In this document: positions 59,525 to 64,000 of the stretch, one piece after another
Numbering within the stretch: position 1 is the first letter of the stretch
Layout: each line of letters starts with the position of its first letter
Assembly: GCA_032433765.1 (NCBI GenBank)
Contig: JAVIAB010000159.1
Coordinates: 55,265,925 to 55,329,924, forward strand
DNA length: 64,000 nt
Source of the DNA: Megaustenia siamemsis
Taxonomy: Eukaryota; Mollusca; Gastropoda; Stylommatophora; Ariophantidae
Direction of reading: 5' to 3'
The notes under the pieces: generated by a model
Database searches by the model: none
Seen by the model: the letters and a program-made list of their open reading frames with translations, nothing else
What the model was told of the DNA's origin: nothing
Translations under genes and position numbers: made by a program

Positions 59525-60630
59525 TGACAGTTTCCCGTGCCATCATACCAAGCTATCCAATATCTTCTCTCTATGTCGCCCACAGTTTCCCGTGCCATCA
59601 TACCAAGCTATCCAATATCTTCTCTCTATGTCGCCCACAGTTTCCCGTGCCATCATACCAAGCTATCCAATATCTTCTCTCTATGTCGCCCACAGTTTCC
59701 CGTGCCATCATACCAAGCTATCCAATATCTTCTCTCTATGTCGCCCACAGTTTCCCGTGCCATCATACCAAGCTATCCAATATCTTCTCTCTGTGTCGCC
59801 CACAGTTTCCCGTGCCATCATACCAAGCTATCCAATATCTTCTCTCTGTGTCGCCCACAGTTTCCCGTGCCATCATACCAAGCTATCCAATATCATCTCT
59901 CTGTGTAGCCCACAGTTTCTAGTGCCATCATACCAAGCTATCCAATATCATCTCTCTGTGTCGCCCACAGTTTCCCGTGCCATCATACCAAGCTATCCAA
60001 TATCTTCTCTCTGTGTCGCCCACAGTTTCCCGTGCCATCATACCAAGCTATCCAATATCTTCTCTCTGTGTCGCCCACAGTTTCCCGTGCCATCATACCA
60101 AGCTATCTAATATCTTCTCTCTGTGTCGCCCACAGTTTCCCGTGCCATCATACCAAGCTATCCAATATCTTCTCTCTGTGTCGCCCACAGTTTCCCGTGC
60201 CATCATACCAAGCTATCCAATATCTTCTCTCTGTGTCGCCCACAGTTTCCTGTGCCATCATACCAAGCTATCCAATATCTTCTCTCTGTGTCGCCCACAG
60301 TTTCCGTGCCATCATACAAGCTATCCAATATCTTCTCTCTGTGTCGCCCACAGTTCCTGTGCCATCATACCAAGCTATCCAATGTCTTCTCTCTGTGTCG
60401 CCCACAGTTTCCCGTGCCATCATACCAAGCTATCCAATATCTTCTCTCTGTGTCGCCCACAGTTTCCTGTGCCATCATACCAAGCTATCCAATATCTTCT
60501 CTCTGTGTCGCCCACAGTTTCCGTGCCATCATACCAAGCTATCCAATATCTTCTCTCTGTGTCGCCCACAGTTTCCTGTGCCATCATACCAAGCTATCCA
60601 ATGTCTTCTCTCTGTGTTGCCCACAATTTC
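59525..60630. repeat. 55-bp minisatellite derived from a LINE 3' segment
   Basis: About 20 units of 55 bases: TTTCCCGTGCCATCATACCA, AGCTATCCAATATCTTCTCT, CTGTGTCGCCCACAG. Each unit corresponds to one segment of the antisense LINE at 58,270-58,325 (TTTTCCATGCCATGACACCA, then AGCTATCCAGTATTTTCTCT). Left units have CTATGTCGCC and right units CTGTGTCGCC. A few units have lost one or two bases. Overlapping frames of 120-234 codons are repeat artefacts. Confidence 0.95.
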
Positions 60631-60655
60631 TCTTTCCCTTTTTTTGCCACAACTC

Positions 60656-60979
60656 TAGCTCGTCTACTCTCCTCATCATAACGCATGTGTTTAGCCTTTC
60701 TTTTGTCTATTTCTTCCAATAACCAGTACAAATCAGATTCTGTGATGGATTGTGGAACATTTCTCAATACGAGACCTATCAATATTCATTCCTTTCTTTA
60801 TTCGGCCAATGTATTATGTAATGAGCCGTTCTTGCTCTGAATTTGTTTGGTGCAAAACATTTCGACACATTATCCTGAAGCGCGGGGGTAGACACGAATA
60901 CATTGACACATGAAGACCTACACAAAAACATATACAGTCTTAACAACATATATATCCGTTGCAGTAAGAACACATGAAC
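60656..60979. other. anonymous sequence
   Basis: Nothing recognised beyond the LINE edge. Confidence 0.4.
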
Positions 60980-61640
60980 ATACATATCTAGGAAGTCAAG
61001 TGATATACAATAGTTATCAAGCAGTAGATATAAACTCAAGATACAAAAGTATTGTGTCAGATAATCGGACAGATGCCGCCAATTTTGTACAAAAAAAAAG
61101 GAAACAGCATGATAGATACGATGTCAAGTGCACAACAGAGAAAAATGTGCTGATTAATCTTTGCATTTGAATATATGAATAACAACTATATAATTTCATA
61201 ACAATACAATCTTCATCTTAACGTTGTGCTACCAATGCCAGTCCTGGACCCTAGATGCAAGAACAATAAGAAAATTAATTTCTATTGAGATTAAGTGTGT
61301 CAAACGAATGAAAAGAAACAGTCTGAGAGATAAGATCAGAAATGAAGAACTGAGAAAAAAGAAAAAGGAATAGCCCCCGTCATAGAATATATAAAGAAAC
61401 AACATACAAAATGTGTTGGCCCCGTGACAAGGCAGATTGATCAAAATACAGCTCAACGAACCCTCATTAAACGTTGCGAGAATACTAGACCCAAGTTCGA
61501 CCACGAAAAAGATAGGTCGATAGAATATTAGAAGCATTAGCAAACATAACAGCAGGCGAAGCGAACAGAAGAGCAAAAGACCGCAAATTATATCTCCCCT
61601 CGACCCTAAAAGGCAAGTGAGGAAGGAAAGGAGAAGATGA
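60980..61640 (+). mobile_element. LINE C-terminal fragments (first family)
   Basis: The left part (60,980-61,180) resembles 15,020-15,300 with an internal deletion (CATATCTAGGAAGTCAAGTG and AGATAATCGGACAGATGCCG). The right part (61,205-61,640) is a clearer copy, from CAATCTTCATCTTAACGTTG through GACCCAAGTTCGACC to CTCCCCTCGACCCTAAAAGG. Both are frameshifted. Confidence 0.78.
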
Positions 61641-61644
61641 ATGC

Positions 61645-61830
61645 ATAAATAAACACAATGTAAAGTGTTTGGGACACGTGAACAGACAGAAAGATCACAA
61701 TTCAGCACAGCGAGCCTTCAACAAATGTTCTGAGAACACCAGACACAAGGGCCAACCAGGAAAAAAAAAAGATGAATAGATGGACTATTGGAAACTCAGG
61801 GAAACAACAGCAGCAGAGCCCAAAAAATGA
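61645..61830 (+). mobile_element. second short LINE C-terminal fragment
   Basis: GTTTGGGACACGTGAACAGA, CAACAAATGTTCTGAGAACA and AGATGGACTATTGG repeat, in order, parts of the previous element. It is a separate truncated copy or a partial duplication. Confidence 0.65.
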
Positions 61831-62128
61831 GCAACAGATTGCAAATTATGACACTCCTGCCTCCTCCCATTTCAGATCGGTTGGTCATAATACCTCTGAA
61901 GACTTCCGTGTTACTGGCATCAACTCTTGGACCTCTGACATCAAAAGCCGATGAGAGTTGAGGACGGATTCATAGCTCGCATTGGTACTCTACAACCGAA
62001 AGGATTACATTCTTGACAATCTTTTCCTTAATCTCTGGTCTCCTCTCAAAGGCTTTACTGTATCTTATCCATATTCCTCCTGTATTATATTTACCACCTA
62101 TCTTGTTTTTTCCCCCTTGCGACCTCTA

Positions 62129-62129
62129 C

Positions 62130-62188
<59 letters not shown>
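62129..62188. repeat. (TC)n microsatellite
   Basis: About 60 bases of uninterrupted TC in a C/T-rich neighbourhood. Confidence 0.95.
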
Positions 62189-62190
<2 letters not shown>

Positions 62191-62656
62191 CACCCCCTCA
62201 CCCTTTCTTCCCATCGTTTTGTTCGTGATCTATAGGTTAAAATCTTTCAAGTTTCCAATGTTTCAAGTATGGTTTTTTTTTTTAATCTAATTAAATACTA
62301 CCTGCCCTACTGTCTATTAATCTTTAACCAGACTCTACGTTAATCTAAGCCATCGTCTTTTCAGCCATTGTTTCCGACATTTATTTTTCCTGAATCGTAT
62401 ATTCTGACTTTGGTTTTTTTTTATTTTAAATGTGTACAGTTTTTGATATAGCGAAGACGATGGCGTCTGATAGGATACACTGCGGAATTCAACAGAGAGT
62501 ATTGTATTATGCAACAGGTCTTTTTTTGGAATCCCCAGGGCTAAAGACAAAGAGAAACACCAAGGGAATTCTTGGAGAAGACAGATGGAAGCAGAGACGA
62601 AGATGATTGGGAAGACATGGAATGGTCTCAAAAGAATGGCAAGAAACAGAACGGCT
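62189..62656. other. anonymous sequence
   Basis: T-runs at about 62,272 and 62,417; nothing else recognised. Confidence 0.4.
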
Positions 62657-63880
62657 TGAAAAGTGTTTGTTGAAGACCAATGCTCCACAGGGAGCTGAGT
62701 ATGTTTGTTGAAGACCAATGCTCTGCAGGGAGCTGAAAGTGTTTGTTGAAGACCTATGCTCCACAGGGAGCTGAAAGTGTTTGTTGAAGACCTATGCTCC
62801 ACAGGGAGCTGACAGTGTTTGTTGAAGACCTATGCTCCACAGGGGGCTGAACGTGTTTGTTGAAGACCTATGCTTCACAGGGAGCTGAAAGTGTTTGTTG
62901 AAGATCTATGCTCCACAGGGAGCTGAAAGTGTGTGTTGAAGTTCAATGCTCCGCAGGGAGTTGAAAGTGTTTGCTGAAGACCTATGCTCCACAGGGAGCT
63001 GAAAGTGTTTGTTGCAGACCTATGCTCCACAGGGAGCTGAAAGTGTTTGTTGAAGACCAATGCTCCACAGGGAGCTGAAAGTGTTTGTTGAAGACATATG
63101 CTCCACAGGGAGCTGGCAGTGTTTTTTGAAGATCTATGCTCCACAGGGAACTGGAAGTGTTTGTTGAAGACCTATGCTTCACAGGGAGCTGAAAGTGCTT
63201 GTTGAAGATCTATGATCCACAGGGAGCTGAAAGTGTGTGTTGAAGCTCAATGCTCCGCATGGAGCTGAAAGTGTTTGTTGAAGACCTATGCTCCACAGGG
63301 AGCTGAAAGTGTGTGTTGAAGCTCAATGCTCCGCATGGAGCTGAAAGTGTTTGTTGAAGACCTATGCTTCACAGGGAGCTGAAAGTGTTTGTTGAAGATC
63401 TATGCTCCACAGGGAGCTGAAAGTGTGTGTTGAAGCTCAATGCTCCACATGGAGCTGAAAGTGTTTGTTGAAGACCTATGCTCTACAGGGAGCTGAACGT
63501 GTTTGTTGCAGACCTATTCTCCACAGGGAGGTGAAAGTGTTTGTTGAAGACCAATGCTCCACAGGGAGCTGAACGTGTTTGTTGAAGACCAATGCTCCAC
63601 ATGGAGCTGAACGTGTTTGTTGAAGACCAATGCTCCACATGGAGCTGAAAGTGTTTGTTGAAGACCAATACTCCACAGAGAGCTGAAAGTGTTTGTTGAA
63701 GACCAATGCTCCACATGGAGCTGAACGTGTTTGTTGAAGACCAATGCTCCACATGGAGCTGAAAGTGTTTGTTATAGACCTATACTCCACAGAGAGCTGA
63801 AAGTGTTTGTTGAAGACCAATGCTCCACAGGGAGCTGAAAGTGTTTGTTATAGACCAATGCTCCACAGAGAGCTGAAAGA
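62657..63880. repeat. 38-bp minisatellite
   Basis: About 32 units of 38 bases, GTGTTTGTTGAAGACCTATG then CTCCACAGGGAGCTGAAA. A longer-period pattern is visible: a variant GTGTGTGTTGAAGCTCAATG recurs at 63,232, 63,308 and 63,423, and TCCACATGGAGCTGAAC variants cluster at 63,590-63,730. Sub-blocks of two to four units have therefore been copied together. Open frames on the minus strand are repeat artefacts. Confidence 0.95.
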
Positions 63881-64000
63881 TAAAAGTAGAAGAATAAGAT
63901 GTTCAGTTTTTGCTACATATCTGACGAATGATTATGCCGAAACGCTGTAGAATGACTTGTCTTTCTTTTAGGTTAGCTGTTCAATATAATTTTATGTTGT

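Larger units (their letters stand above)
59265..60655 (-). mobile_element. antisense LINE 3' end carrying an insertion and an expanded tandem array
   Basis: The left edge CATCATCATCACGTGTCATACG is a reversed LINE tail. TATCCAAAGTACATCGTATC and AATTCTGTTGTTGACAG match 58,235-58,272. After the 55-bp array (listed separately), CTCTTTCCCTTTTTTTGCCA at 60,630 continues the LINE order seen at 58,325. The element is therefore one LINE remnant split by a 164-base insertion and expanded internally. Confidence 0.82.

Noticed and set aside
59521..60722. Overlapping repetitive open frames of 120-234 codons
   Set aside because: A 55-base unit cycles through all three frames without stops. The sequence is an amplified antisense LINE segment.

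Overview
The window looks like euchromatic but repeat-laden DNA from an invertebrate animal, most likely a gastropod mollusc. It is AT-rich and has intron-scale spacing, a very high density of minisatellites, and many decayed non-LTR retrotransposon (LINE) copies. There are tRNA-derived SINEs and one hAT element. The only two convincing host genes are large receptors of the GRL101/relaxin-receptor-like (LGR) class, a family first described from the pond snail Lymnaea. The species is inferred from gene content and cannot be read directly.

Layout. 1-9.5 kb is almost wholly tandem repeats: 35/36-, 45-, 41-, 5-, 72- and 54-bp units. 9.7-17.3 kb holds several LINE fragments on both strands. 17.3-20.4 kb is mostly anonymous, with heat-shock-element-like motifs (19.04-19.12 kb) upstream of a possible signal-peptide exon (19,378-19,432). 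20.4-23.3 kb is a TC-rich 60-bp satellite that decays rightward. 23.3-37.3 kb mixes LINE pieces, a 40-bp and a 43-bp satellite, and five copies of tRNA-derived SINEs, four of which keep readable target-site duplications. 37,660-41,375 is an intact receptor exon of over 3.7 kb. 41.8-48.4 kb, between the two receptors, carries LINE fragments, a 42-bp palindromic minisatellite and a near-complete hAT element (44,251-46,041) with TIRs and a perfect 8-bp target duplication. 49,737-53,439 is the second receptor, a tandem paralogue that is degenerate in its 7TM part and frameshifted at the NPxxY position. 54.1-64 kb is again LINE fragments and minisatellites, including one array (59.5-60.6 kb) that arose by amplification of a LINE 3' segment.

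The biology of interest is the receptor pair. Each large exon encodes, in order, a vWA-like alpha/beta domain, a C-type-lectin-like domain, about five LDL-receptor class A modules, leucine-rich repeats, a cysteine-rich hinge and a rhodopsin-type seven-helix domain. Both copies begin at the same splice phase just after a CAG acceptor, so a short upstream signal-peptide exon is expected. Two phase-compatible candidates lie at 11.5 and 19.4 kb. Copy 1 keeps the main class A GPCR landmarks. Copy 2 has lost several of them together with the inner lectin disulfide, which suggests a decoy, a non-signalling adhesion protein or a young pseudogene.
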